From NCBI GenBank assembly GCA_034430175.1, contig DAOUFI010000001.1:124001-188000 (forward strand): a DNA stretch of 64,000 bases, given 5' to 3'. Positions 8,034 through 16,376 of the stretch are shown here, in pieces (the stretch's first letter is position 1; each line of letters opens with the position of its first letter). This DNA is from UBA6107 sp034430175 (GTDB lineage Bacteria; Chloroflexota; Anaerolineae; Anaerolineales; Anaerolineaceae). Under the pieces are notes generated by a model. It saw nothing but the letters and a program-made list of their open reading frames with translations, had not been told where the DNA came from and ran no database searches. Made by a program: the position numbers and the translations under genes.

Positions 8034-9413
8034 ATGAACGCTAATCAATCTGTGCCGCCCGGCGTAAACGGACAACCGCCGGTTACTCCCGCGGGGGGAA
8101 GTTCCAACCAGGTTCCCCCGCAATATCCTGTGAACCCGGCGCCGGATCAAGGTGGTACAACCTATATAGGGCCGCAAACTGCTGCTTCTTATCCCCCACA
8201 ACAACCGATGTATCCCCAACAACAAGGTTATCCCCCACAGCAACAGGGGTATCCTCCCCAACAACCGGGTTATTCCCCGCAACAACCAGGATACCCACCA
8301 GCCGGATATCCTCCCATGTACGCGCCTGCTCCGCAGAAGAAAAGCAAGGTATGGATTCCAATCCTGATCGGTGGATTGGTTTTATTGGCGGTTGCATTCA
8401 CCTTTTTAGCAATCAGCGGGATTTTTCCAGCTCGGCCTGAACTGACGCTCAGCGTGACCAAACATAATTTTGGCGATCAGTTTATTAACAGCGATTATGA
8501 TGGTAAAACCATCGAGGTCATGAATTCCGGGCACGGAAAACTGTTCATCGATTCGATCGCTCTCGACGATGAAAAGAATTATGCGGTAAGTGATGATGGC
8601 TGTTCAGGTAAATCGCTTGGTCGAAATGATAGTTGCTCATTCACTGTCGCGTTTGTGCCGCAATCGAGCGGTTCCAAGGATACCACGGTGGAAGTAATTA
8701 GCAACGCGAAGACTTCACCCGATAGCATTGCGTTAAATGGTAAGGCAGTAATTCCCCCCTGTGATATCGCCATTCTGGGCGCTATTGACAGCGAATGGAT
8801 GAATGATATTAAAAGCAAATTGAAAGGGGTTGGTTTCTTTGATAGCATCGATACTTTCGACGTGTCTGATTCAACCCTGCCCACCCTGGAGTACTTGAAG
8901 GGATTTTCCGCGGTGATGGTTTTCAGCGACATGAGCCTGGGTGACGCAAGCGGCCTTGGTGATGTTTTGGCGGATTATGTTGACGCGGGAGGTGGTGTGG
9001 TGGTGACCACTTTCGCTTTCAATGAAAATTATGAAAACGAATTGGTTGGCCGAATTTCCAACGATGGCTATCTTCCTTTTAATGTTGGTCCGCAAAATAA
9101 TGATGATTTGCTGACCATGGTGCCGGATCTCTCCGACCACCCCATTCTACTCGGCGTGAATACCTTCAATGGGGGCAGTTCAAGCTATCATGAAGAGATC
9201 AGCCTGGCAAATGGCGCTACCCTGGTTGCACATTGGTCAAATGGTATTCCATTGATCGCGGTTCTTGAGATTGGCGACAGCCGCGTCGCGGGGTTGAATT
9301 TCTACCCTGTTTCAAGCGATATGCGCGATGACTTTTGGGATACCAGTACCGATGGCGCGCTTCTGATGGCAAATGCCATGGCCTGGGCCGGACATTGTTA
9401 CACCGGCGAGTAA
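8034..9413 (+). CDS. second kinase-less paralogue of the kinase sensor half
   Basis: This 459-residue protein repeats the architecture of its neighbour: Pro/Gln/Tyr-rich N-terminal tail (1-100) with tandem GYPPQQ-type units, a KKSKVWIPIL membrane helix (about 104-128), the Hydin-like domain (HNFGDQF, NSGHGKLFID, CSGKSLG) and the GATase/ThuA-like C-terminal domain (from about 241, DVLADYVDAGGGVV, ending GHCYTGE). The conserved Asp-Phe-Trp-Asp segment and terminal Cys are shared by all three members. A GGAGGAG ribosome-binding site lies just before ATG 8034. A strong terminator follows at 9436-9458, marking the end of the three-gene unit. Catalytic residues of true glutamine amidotransferases are not evident. 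Confidence 0.85.
   Translation: MNANQSVPPGVNGQPPVTPAGGSSNQVPPQYPVNPAPDQGGTTYIGPQTAASYPPQQPMYPQQQGYPPQQQGYPPQQPGYSPQQPGYPPAGYPPMYAPAPQKKSKVWIPILIGGLVLLAVAFTFLAISGIFPARPELTLSVTKHNFGDQFINSDYDGKTIEVMNSGHGKLFIDSIALDDEKNYAVSDDGCSGKSLGRNDSCSFTVAFVPQSSGSKDTTVEVISNAKTSPDSIALNGKAVIPPCDIAILGAIDSEWMNDIKSKLKGVGFFDSIDTFDVSDSTLPTLEYLKGFSAVMVFSDMSLGDASGLGDVLADYVDAGGGVVVTTFAFNENYENELVGRISNDGYLPFNVGPQNNDDLLTMVPDLSDHPILLGVNTFNGGSSSYHEEISLANGATLVAHWSNGIPLIAVLEIGDSRVAGLNFYPVSSDMRDDFWDTSTDGALLMANAMAWAGHCYTGE
8190..8321 (+). repeat. tandem GYPPQQ-type repeat in coding sequence
   Basis: Residues 53-96 of the third array gene consist of about seven imperfect 6-8 residue units of the type Y-P-P-Q-Q-(Q/P)-G. The DNA shows the same repetition (tatcccccacaacaa-like units). 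Such a tract is prone to length variation by slippage. Shorter, less regular versions occur in the two upstream paralogues. Confidence 0.75.
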
Positions 9414-9435
9414 CCGAAGATTACGGATCAAATCG

Positions 9436-9458
9436 ACCGCTCCCAAATCGGGAGCGGT
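9436..9458 (+). terminator. intrinsic terminator of the kinase array
   Basis: A 9-bp perfect stem (ACCGCTCCC / GGGAGCGGT) with a 5-nt AAATC loop lies 22 nt after the third array gene and is followed by TT and a GC-poor stretch. Position and stem strength support termination of the plus-strand array. Confidence 0.75.
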
Positions 9459-9557
9459 TTGCATTTCCTGGCTTGCTGAGGTTATTCGGAATTTTTGCTT
9501 TTGGACAATTACCCCGGTTGGTGATATATTGGTTCAATCTTTTCACCGGACCGAGCC

Positions 9558-10784
9558 ATGAACAATAAATCGGACAAATTACTCTCATTGCAAATCGCTG
9601 GATTACAGGGCTTTTACTGGATGATCTTTTGTCCGATCTATAGCTTTGCTTCAGTCTACCTGTTGTCGCGGGATTTTTCCAACCAAAAGATCGGATGGAT
9701 GATGGCTTCCAGCAGTGTGGCCGCGATCATCCTTCAGCCAGTCCTTGGCGCCTTGATCGACCGGTATAAAAAGTATTCTCCAAAATTTGTCATGACCTGC
9801 CTTTCAGCGGTCTGTTTGATCCTGCTCTGCGGAGTGATCTGGCTCGATGTTGGCATGCTGGGAATGGCTGTCATGTACGTTGGCGTTTTGGCATTGCTGC
9901 TCACCATGCAGCCGCTGGTGAACGCGCTTACATTCGAGTATATCAATGCCGGGCATGACGTCAGTTTTGGCGTTACGCGAGCGGCCGGGTCGATTCTCTT
10001 CGCTGTGCTCTCCACCCTGTTGGGGGTTTGGGTGGGTAAAGCATCAACGGCTATCCTGCCGATTATCTGCCTCGTGCTATTCGCATGCTACTTTTTGTTG
10101 CTGCAAACCTTTAATACGGTATCCACACCGGTGAGCGCGGATAAAAGGACAGGTGAAGATGAACGAATTCCTTTAGATCAATCAGTCGGGTTCTTACGAA
10201 GGTATGACCGGTTCGTACCATTTTTATTCGGTTGCATGTTCATTTTCCTGTTCCACAATGTGATCAACACTTTTCTCGCGCAGATCATTGCTTCGGTCAA
10301 TGGTAACGACACCCAGTTTGGGATTTCTTTAACGATCGCGGCTGTTTGTGAATTACCCGCCTTTCTTGGATTCAGTTGGCTGGCAGCCAGGATCGAAACC
10401 CGTTCCTTACTTAAAGCTTCGGGCATTTTTTACGCCTTACGGAGTTTCATCTTTCTACTGGCTGGCTCGGTATGGATGGTTAATTTTGGTCAGGTGTTGC
10501 AGGGGTTATCTTTTGCCATCTTCATCCCTGGGTCGGTTTACTACATCAATCAGATCATGCATGAGAAAGACCGCGTCAAGGGACAGACTTTTGTCACTGG
10601 CGCGTCGACGGTGGGGAGCTTTTTTGGCAGCGTGATCGGTGGCTGGCTTCTTGATCACTCGGGTGTACATGGGTTATTGATCTATGGTTCGATTGCCGCG
10701 GTCATTGGCGGATTTTTACTGGTATACGCGATTCGTAAACCCAAACCGCAAGCCAAGATGCAGGTGATCGAAGAACCATCCTAG
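9558..10784 (+). CDS. MFS transporter (MFS_1-like / PPP-like family)
   Basis: The 408-residue protein has about twelve hydrophobic helices and no large soluble domain. The N-terminal segment LQGFYWMIFCPIYSFASVYLLS followed by GWMMASSSVAAIILQPVLGAL-IDRYKK matches the MFS_1-like subfamily that includes HcaT/PPP phenylpropionate permeases and nucleoside-type carriers. A second conserved loop DRVKGQTFVTGASTVGSFFGSVIGGWLLD lies in the C-terminal half. The cargo is unknown. It stands between a terminator upstream and an oppositely oriented gene downstream, so it is probably monocistronic. Confidence 0.85.
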   Translation: MNNKSDKLLSLQIAGLQGFYWMIFCPIYSFASVYLLSRDFSNQKIGWMMASSSVAAIILQPVLGALIDRYKKYSPKFVMTCLSAVCLILLCGVIWLDVGMLGMAVMYVGVLALLLTMQPLVNALTFEYINAGHDVSFGVTRAAGSILFAVLSTLLGVWVGKASTAILPIICLVLFACYFLLLQTFNTVSTPVSADKRTGEDERIPLDQSVGFLRRYDRFVPFLFGCMFIFLFHNVINTFLAQIIASVNGNDTQFGISLTIAAVCELPAFLGFSWLAARIETRSLLKASGIFYALRSFIFLLAGSVWMVNFGQVLQGLSFAIFIPGSVYYINQIMHEKDRVKGQTFVTGASTVGSFFGSVIGGWLLDHSGVHGLLIYGSIAAVIGGFLLVYAIRKPKPQAKMQVIEEPS

Positions 10785-10857
10785 TCTTCCCTTTTATCCA
10801 GAATAAATCAGGGGAGTGTGCAATCTTAACCAGAATGGCTGACTATGAATTCGATTT

Positions 10858-11745
10858 CTACAGAACAAATTTTGGGGTGTAATCCACACCAGGCAGGCTG
10901 ATGACGCTTTGCCAAACCGAAGTTATGGTCTCGACGGATCGTTCCAGTTCAACTGCGTTACTGCCTGGATGTGCCAAAATCGCTGCAACCTGTGTTGTGT
11001 ATCCTTCTGGACGGATTGAGAAGTGGTCGATCACGTTGAAGGACTTTTTCTCGCGCAGGTAATAGGTCTCATTCAGCGCGAATAACGCCTGGCTGAGACT
11101 GGCGGAGGCCCGGGTGAGACAGCCGACGGCGTTGAAGACGTCGCCCTGGCTGGCGAATTCACGCGCGTGGCTCAAAGTGAATTCAACCGACCATAGAGAA
11201 TCGGCAATTATGGATTGTTTTAGCTTTGGAGGATAGACTGCTACTCGTTCTTTGAGCGCCATAATGATCCCAGCCGGGTCGAAGAGCGGTATACAAATCT
11301 TTGTCTCGGCTAGATAGGTGACGCTGTAAAACCCATACGCGGGCTGCTGTTGGTAATCGTGCTGCCAAATGCCTCGATCAGCATCATCCAATGTCCGGTT
11401 CACCTGTTCAAGGTTGCGGTAGATGAAATCCACCTTCCCCTCAGCTGTGTGGATCCAGGCGCCGCCATTGACCCAGGTTCCCCAGCCGTAGAAATCCGTC
11501 ACCGATACAGAACCTGACAGGGAGATTTTTTCGGCCACTCGTTTAATTTCAGTGATTCGGAAAGGGCTTTTCTCATCATAATACAACCCAATGTCCATGT
11601 CAGATCCCTCATGGGCAGTTCCCGATGCGTGTGATCCTCCCAGTACAAGGGCCGCGATGCCTTCGATTTTGCTCAGTTCGTCAACGATCTGATTAAGCAA
11701 TTTTTGTTTATTCTTCGATAGAGAAGGGATACTGGGGATCGTCAT
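10858..11745 (-). CDS. nucleotidyltransferase domain protein
   Basis: The 295-residue protein has the polymerase-beta-type nucleotidyltransferase signature ALVLGGSHASGTAHEGSDMDIGLYYDE (about residues 34-60): GGS followed by the two metal-binding aspartates of S-D-M-D. The C-terminal half is helical (NAVGCLTRASASLSQALFAL), as in aminoglycoside-type nucleotidyltransferases and DUF4037-like proteins. It could modify a small molecule, tRNA or protein; the substrate is not visible. It is bounded downstream by the convergent MFS gene and upstream by a terminator. Confidence 0.8.
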   Translation of the reverse strand: MTIPSIPSLSKNKQKLLNQIVDELSKIEGIAALVLGGSHASGTAHEGSDMDIGLYYDEKSPFRITEIKRVAEKISLSGSVSVTDFYGWGTWVNGGAWIHTAEGKVDFIYRNLEQVNRTLDDADRGIWQHDYQQQPAYGFYSVTYLAETKICIPLFDPAGIIMALKERVAVYPPKLKQSIIADSLWSVEFTLSHAREFASQGDVFNAVGCLTRASASLSQALFALNETYYLREKKSFNVIDHFSIRPEGYTTQVAAILAHPGSNAVELERSVETITSVWQSVISLPGVDYTPKFVL

Positions 11746-11797
11746 GCATCCATGCCTTTCTGATAGATTTTATTATATCTATTGTCGGTGAATAGCA

Positions 11798-11824
11798 AAC
11801 AGCTCCCCAAAATGGAGAGCTGTT
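11798..11824 (-). terminator. intrinsic terminator after diaminopropionate ammonia-lyase
   Basis: An 8-bp stem AACAGCTC / GAGCTGTT extended by partly paired CCC/TGGA lies 22 nt past the stop of the minus-strand lyase gene at 11846. The minus-strand 3' flank is only moderately T-rich. Confidence 0.55.
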
Positions 11825-11845
11825 CAATTATTTTCGCAATCGCGT

Positions 11846-13099
11846 TTAAAAAGGATTCTCGTAAACCCGATACTCTTTCGGAATCTGATCGCCACCGTCC
11901 CAGACCACGCGGCGATAATCATCGGGGTCGGTATTCCGTTCCGAGTTGACCAGCAGCACGCGGCTGTGGCGATCGAGTCCGAGCGCTTCGCGGACGGGTT
12001 TGTAGCGATCCAACTCCATGACGAACATTAAAGCGCCCAATGAGACAGCACCCGATTCACCGGCGATGATGTACGGATCACCGTTCAGCGGAACACCACC
12101 CACGCGCATACCCTTGGCAGCAACATAATCGGGACACTTAATGAAGCCATCTGCGCAGTCTTTGATCACTTCCCAGGCAATCGGGTTGGGATCGCCGCAG
12201 GCGAGTCCGGCCATGATCGTATCCAGGTCGCCAGGGAAGGAATGCGGTTCGCCATCTCCAATTTCCATGGAGTGGAACAGACAGGCCGCGCGGTCAGGTT
12301 CGACCACAACCATCTTCGGTCGTTGCGGGGCAAAAAGGCTGGCATAATAACCGAAAGCAGACGCGGCCAGCGAGCCAACCCCTGCCTGCATGAAGATGTG
12401 CGTTGGCGCAAACTCACCCATGGCAACGAGCTGCTGTTGAACTTCAGAATAGAGGGTGGTGTATCCTTGCATCACCCATACCGGGATCTCTTCGTAGCCT
12501 TCCCAGGCGGTGTCAGAGATCACCTGCCAGCCGTTGTTGTTGGCATCCACATTCACCTGACGCACGGCATCGTCGTAAGTGCCGTCGATCACTTTCACCT
12601 CGGCGCCGTTCTGAGCGATCGCCTTGATGCGGGCTTCGGAGGTATGCTTGTGAACGTAGATGATCGATTTGAATCCCAATTGTGTGGCAGCCCAGGCCAC
12701 ACCACGGCCGTGGTTGCCATCAGTGGCTGCGGCAAAGGTGACATCCCCCAATTTCTCGCGGATTTCCGGTTTCTTCAGATCCGCAAAGGTGAACCCTTTC
12801 GGGTAACCGAGTTTTTTGACGATGGTCTGGTAAATCGCGTAAGAGCCGCCCAATACTTTAAATGAGCCAAGGTTCAGGCGGTCGGCCTCATCTTTTACCC
12901 AGATCTTTTCAACACCGATCAATCCCGCCAGGCGGTTCAGGCTTTTAAGCGGGGAAATGTGATACCCTGGGATTTGTGAGTGGAATGCGCGAGTGGTTTC
13001 GGCAATCCCTTTTGGAAAGTATTTGGCTACGGCCGGGCTGTGGGCGATTGTTGCCGCGCGCGGGTTCGCGAGCCAGGTTATGGGTTCAGGTATGGTCAT
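11846..13099 (-). CDS. dpaL: diaminopropionate ammonia-lyase
   Basis: This 417-residue PLP enzyme should convert 2,3-diaminopropionate to pyruvate and ammonia (EC 4.3.1.15). The N-terminal HSQIPGYHISPLKSLNRLA and the PLP-lysine motif NLGSFKVLGGSYAI (Lys near residue 78) are specific for the YgeX/DpaL branch of the tryptophan-synthase-beta fold family, as are TDGNHGRGVAW and the phosphate-binding MQAGVGSLAASA. Length matches the family (about 400). A threonine dehydratase-like activity is a possible alternative. No other diaminopropionate gene is next to it. Confidence 0.9.
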   Translation of the reverse strand: MTIPEPITWLANPRAATIAHSPAVAKYFPKGIAETTRAFHSQIPGYHISPLKSLNRLAGLIGVEKIWVKDEADRLNLGSFKVLGGSYAIYQTIVKKLGYPKGFTFADLKKPEIREKLGDVTFAAATDGNHGRGVAWAATQLGFKSIIYVHKHTSEARIKAIAQNGAEVKVIDGTYDDAVRQVNVDANNNGWQVISDTAWEGYEEIPVWVMQGYTTLYSEVQQQLVAMGEFAPTHIFMQAGVGSLAASAFGYYASLFAPQRPKMVVVEPDRAACLFHSMEIGDGEPHSFPGDLDTIMAGLACGDPNPIAWEVIKDCADGFIKCPDYVAAKGMRVGGVPLNGDPYIIAGESGAVSLGALMFVMELDRYKPVREALGLDRHSRVLLVNSERNTDPDDYRRVVWDGGDQIPKEYRVYENPF

Positions 13100-13200
13100 T
13101 TTTTCACCAGCTTGTTAATATTTCTTCCGTTGGCGGAAGTTGACCGCATTATATCAGTTGTCTGACAATTAAAAAATAAAAGGATGAGAAGATTTTCATT

Positions 13201-13695
13201 TTACTTAAGTTTCAACGCGAGAACCTCCATATCCTTTATGAATGAAATTACTCCGGTTTCGATCCTGGAGGTCAGTGTGGGTAAATCATCAAAATTGGGA
13301 TCCTCCACCAACATGTGAGCGAGGATTGCGTCTGAGCCTTTGATCTCGGCAACCAGCGGATATTGAGAAAAACCATTTTCCTTGATTACCTTCCAGTATT
13401 TCTCCTGGATCTGGCGGTTATAGCCGGAAAGCCACACTTCAAAGCGGAAGTCTTCGTGCAGGAAAACCACGGCGATCTTCAATCCATGCTGCTTAAGCGT
13501 TTCAGGTACGATGGAAAAATAGGTCATATCCATGTATCCGGTGTACAGGCTGCCCGGCACGGAATACTGGGAATATTTTTTCCCGAAGGAAGAACGCAGA
13601 GCAAGCATGAATTCCATCAAGCCGCGGTAGGCGCGTTGGATCGCCCCCTTTTTCAACTGTTCGTGATACTCCTGTATCTCCGACTGTAGTCCCAC
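13201..13695 (-). CDS. DUF7000 family protein
   Basis: This 164-residue soluble protein contains PGSLYTGYMDMTYFSIVPETLK and LHEDFRFEVWLSGYNRQIQEKYW, which I recognise from a conserved uncharacterised family (DUF7000) found in Firmicutes and Chloroflexota. No catalytic motif is apparent. The N-terminal third is helical, followed by an alternating alpha/beta core. The gene lies 25 nt downstream of a small membrane-protein gene on the same strand. Confidence 0.65.
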   Translation of the reverse strand: MGLQSEIQEYHEQLKKGAIQRAYRGLMEFMLALRSSFGKKYSQYSVPGSLYTGYMDMTYFSIVPETLKQHGLKIAVVFLHEDFRFEVWLSGYNRQIQEKYWKVIKENGFSQYPLVAEIKGSDAILAHMLVEDPNFDDLPTLTSRIETGVISFIKDMEVLALKLK

Positions 13696-13720
13696 GATTC
13701 CCTCCCGATGAAAGAATTGC

Positions 13721-13945
13721 TCAGTCGCGGTATTTCTTGACGATGAGCCCGATGATGTAAAAAATGAAATAGATCAACCCCACCAGGGCGAGACCACCTA
13801 GCATGCAGACGAGACCCATCCGTGCTGCGGACCAGCCGTACAGCCAGGCGATCAATCCCAACCCGACGACAAGCAGTAGAACCACAGCGCCGATGACCAG
13901 ACGCTTGGTGGTGGTGTTGGCGTACTCACGCAGATCTCGAGGCAT
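13721..13945 (-). CDS. small two-helix membrane protein
   Basis: The 74-residue product has a polar N-terminus (MPRDLREYANTTTKR), two hydrophobic segments (about 16-36 and 42-67) and a basic tail VKKYRD. Family unknown. It sits 18 nt downstream of the nitroreductase gene and 25 nt upstream of the DUF7000 gene, all minus strand, consistent with one transcript. An ATG with a nearby purine-rich GGAGAAC region supports the start. Confidence 0.65.
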   Translation of the reverse strand: MPRDLREYANTTTKRLVIGAVVLLLVVGLGLIAWLYGWSAARMGLVCMLGGLALVGLIYFIFYIIGLIVKKYRD

Positions 13946-13963
13946 TTGTTCTCCTAACCGCGA

Positions 13964-14737
13964 TCACTTGGCTGAATTTGTTCGTTTCTTGAAGTCAAAT
14001 CCGCACTTTGCCAGCTCGTCCAAAAGTTCCTGCGGGTTGTCCATCCACAGACCCCACTTGCGAGAGATATGTTCTGTCCAAGAATAGTTATCGTAGGTGA
14101 AGGTCTCTTCGCGTTTGCCTTCCAGGTTGATCTTGGCTTTCATGTCGCGGTAATAGTTCTGCGCCAGATAGCCTTCATCCATTACCTGCATGGCGCGGGT
14201 GACCATCTCGTCGGTCAATTCAGGATATTCATCTTCGAACAGGGTGAATTCCACAGGGTAGCGCGGACGGATGGGCGCCTGCTCTGCGGGGTATCCCATC
14301 ACCAACTCAACCAACGGGAAAACGTGATCGGGCAGCTTGAATTGCTTGCGGATGCGGCCGGCACGGTAGGGGGTGTTGCCCAGGAAGCAGCTCCCCATGC
14401 CCATGCTTTCGGCTGCGATCACCATATTCTCAGCCATGTACGAGGCATCCTGTATCCCCAGCAGCAAGATGGCGATATCGTTGGCCACCAGGTCCCAGCC
14501 GCGTTTGGCCATGATTTGCTCCATGCGGTGCATATCCACGCAGACAGTGAACCACAGCGGTGCGCCAAAGGGTGCCTTTTTGCGGGTAAGCAGCAGGCTG
14601 CACAACTGACCGGCAAAGGGCGCCTGTTGACCGGCGCGCACGATCGTTTCGATCTCTTCGTCAGTGGGTTTTTGATCTGTATATTTGCGGATGGATTTGC
14701 GGTTCATCAGGCAGTCGATGATGGGGTTGGTGATCAT
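13964..14737 (-). CDS. nitroreductase family protein
   Basis: From ATG 14737 the product is 257 residues. The N-terminal segment CLMNRKSIRKYTDQKP-TDEEIETIVRAGQQAPFAGQ is typical of FMN-dependent nitroreductases (Arg-Ser-Ile-Arg contacting FMN phosphate), and ENMVIAAESMGMGSCFLG is the second conserved block. Such enzymes reduce nitroaromatics, quinones or flavins with NAD(P)H. I chose 14737 over an upstream start at 14773 because AGGAG stands 7 nt before it. The C-terminal tail (residues 200-257) is longer than in minimal family members. It heads a minus-strand group with a small membrane protein and a DUF7000 gene. Confidence 0.85.
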   Translation of the reverse strand: MITNPIIDCLMNRKSIRKYTDQKPTDEEIETIVRAGQQAPFAGQLCSLLLTRKKAPFGAPLWFTVCVDMHRMEQIMAKRGWDLVANDIAILLLGIQDASYMAENMVIAAESMGMGSCFLGNTPYRAGRIRKQFKLPDHVFPLVELVMGYPAEQAPIRPRYPVEFTLFEDEYPELTDEMVTRAMQVMDEGYLAQNYYRDMKAKINLEGKREETFTYDNYSWTEHISRKWGLWMDNPQELLDELAKCGFDFKKRTNSAK

Positions 14738-14799
14738 GTTAGCTCCTAAAAACGTAGATACTGTTATTATCATCCATTTTTACCGCGGTAAATAACAAA

Positions 14800-14825
14800 C
14801 CGCCTTTCATTTACTTGAAAGGCGG
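14800..14825 (-). terminator. intrinsic terminator after isochorismatase-like gene
   Basis: A 10-bp perfect stem CCGCCTTTCA / TGAAAGGCGG with a 6-nt loop lies 25 nt past the stop of the gene at 14850, and is followed on the minus strand by TTTGTTATTT. Confidence 0.8.
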
Positions 14826-14849
14826 GTGATGGAAACTTGTTTATCGAGG

Positions 14850-15416
14850 TCAAAGAGCTTTGGCGAAATCGAGATCCGCAGCTGCGACGGCGGCATTCTT
14901 GCGGCCCGGGTAATTTAACCAGGACATAGAAATATTTAGATCGAGAGCAATGTCTTTAGCTGCGATCTTCGAACCATCTTTAAGTACCGTGTCTACCGTG
15001 GTGTGAGCATCTCTCACCAGGGTAAGGTCATAACCCCGGTCAAGCGCACCGTAAGCGGTGGCGCGAATGCACCAATTGGTGCAGGCGCCAACGAGCACAA
15101 TATGTGAAACTCCTAGTTTGGCCAGTACTTCTTCGAGGGGAGTCTCTTCAAAAGACGAATTGAAGTTCTTGTAGATGCGGGGTTCACCTTCAGCCGGAGC
15201 CAGTTCGGGGACAATCTGCCAATCGGCGCTGTCTTGTACCAGCTCAGTGTCGGCATGCTGTACCCAGATCACCGGCACGCCATCCTTGCGGGCTTTTTCG
15301 ACCACAGTCTTGATATTCTGGACGATCCGTGGGTAGTCCCAAACATCGGCCATCGCGCCTACCTGCGCGTCTACTACCAACAAAGCTGTTTTATTACCGT
15401 TCAGAATCGTTGCCAT
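14850..15416 (-). CDS. isochorismatase-family cysteine hydrolase
   Basis: The 188-residue protein has the catalytic triad of the family in place: Asp16 in LLVVDAQVG, Lys83 in IYKNFNSSF and Cys116 in ACTNWCIRATAYGA, with the typical cis-peptide VGA before it. Members hydrolyse isochorismate, nicotinamide, N-carbamoyl compounds or oxyamides; the substrate pocket cannot be assigned. Its start overlaps the end of the GNAT gene by 23 nt, so the two are likely co-transcribed. Confidence 0.87.
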   Translation of the reverse strand: MATILNGNKTALLVVDAQVGAMADVWDYPRIVQNIKTVVEKARKDGVPVIWVQHADTELVQDSADWQIVPELAPAEGEPRIYKNFNSSFEETPLEEVLAKLGVSHIVLVGACTNWCIRATAYGALDRGYDLTLVRDAHTTVDTVLKDGSKIAAKDIALDLNISMSWLNYPGRKNAAVAAADLDFAKAL

Positions 15417-15942
15417 ATTTTTCTCTCCATTGTTGCTTCATTATCGTATATAACTGGTCGGGATGTGAATAACCCGGCAACATGATCTCGCGTTCAAAGC
15501 GCATACCCAGCTTCTGTGCTACCCGAAGAGAGGCCGTGTTTTCGGGGTCGATCAGTGAGACCAATCGATCCAATCCCAACGCCTCAAAGGCATAATCCCT
15601 GGCTGCGGCGGCTGCTTCGGTGGCGTATCCTTGCCCCCAACTGGCTCGTGCCAGGCGATATCCCAATTCAACTTCTGCCTGCCCTCCCAGATCGGCAAAA
15701 TGGAAGAGACCGCAGTAGCCAATCAGGTCGTGGGTGCTCTTTTCGAGTACCGCCCAGGGGCCACATTCATAACGGGCGTAATCCTGAATGCAATCGTCGA
15801 TCCATCTCGCGATCTGCTCTGGGGTTTGCACGCCTGGACCGTATTTCATGACTTCAACATCGCCAAAAATCGCTTCCAGAGCGGGTGCATCTAGCGGTCC
15901 AAATTCGCGAAGGATCAATCTTTCAGTTTTTATAAAGTACAT
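15394..15942 (-). CDS. GNAT family N-acetyltransferase (RimJ/RimL type)
   Basis: The 182-residue protein begins ERLILREFGPLDAPALEAIF, the usual opening of RimJ/RimL-like acetyltransferases, and has VELGYRLARASWGQGYATEAAAAARDYAF, where the R-x-x-WGQGYATEA stretch binds acetyl-CoA pyrophosphate, followed by LVSLIDPENTASLRVAQKLGMRFE. The acceptor amine (protein N-terminus, small molecule or antibiotic) is unknown. It ends inside the isochorismatase gene and begins 2 nt after the VOC gene stop, so it is part of a tight minus-strand cluster. Confidence 0.88.
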   Translation of the reverse strand: MYFIKTERLILREFGPLDAPALEAIFGDVEVMKYGPGVQTPEQIARWIDDCIQDYARYECGPWAVLEKSTHDLIGYCGLFHFADLGGQAEVELGYRLARASWGQGYATEAAAAARDYAFEALGLDRLVSLIDPENTASLRVAQKLGMRFEREIMLPGYSHPDQLYTIMKQQWREKYGNDSER

Positions 15943-15944
15943 GG

Positions 15945-16376
15945 TTATCCTGTTGTATTTTTGGTATTACCGAGGATTTTTCCCTCGGAGTCGGTGACGA
16001 GCTTACCCTTGCTCATGTCAAGAAGCACCAGCGGATTTCCCCATGGATCGCGTACCACGGCGCAGCGTCCAATCTGGATGTCGAAGGGAGGTACCACCAC
16101 AGTTCCACCGGCGAGCTTGAATTCGGCCGCGGCTTCATCGGCGGAAGTAACCAGCAGGTCGATCTCTTGAGCACTGCCGTCGGTGTAGAGCACGATCTCC
16201 GCATCCGTGTCTGGCATGGCGAGACCCGCGGCGATCTCCGTGCGCCAGACCAGACGCAGCCCCAGACGGTCACGGTAGAAAACTAACGCTGCTTCCAAAT
16301 CGGTCACAGGCAGGCGCACACAATCGATCTTCTGAAAAAGTGGGGCAGGAGCGAATTCTGTCATTTTGGTTTCCAT
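15945..16376 (-). CDS. VOC superfamily (glyoxalase/bleomycin resistance-like) protein
   Basis: This 143-residue protein shows two beta-alpha-beta-beta-beta halves: DCVRLPVTDLEAALVFYRDRLGLRLVWR at the N-terminus and a C-terminal half ending GRCAVVRDPWGNPLVLLDMSKG, typical of VOC proteins. The DPWGNPLVL segment carries the final metal or ligand residue region. It may be a dioxygenase, lyase or drug-binding protein. A second ATG at 16364 overlaps the TGA of the upstream Gfo/Idh/MocA gene (ATGA) and is an equally good start. Co-transcription with both neighbours is likely. Confidence 0.8.
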   Translation of the reverse strand: METKMTEFAPAPLFQKIDCVRLPVTDLEAALVFYRDRLGLRLVWRTEIAAGLAMPDTDAEIVLYTDGSAQEIDLLVTSADEAAAEFKLAGGTVVVPPFDIQIGRCAVVRDPWGNPLVLLDMSKGKLVTDSEGKILGNTKNTTG

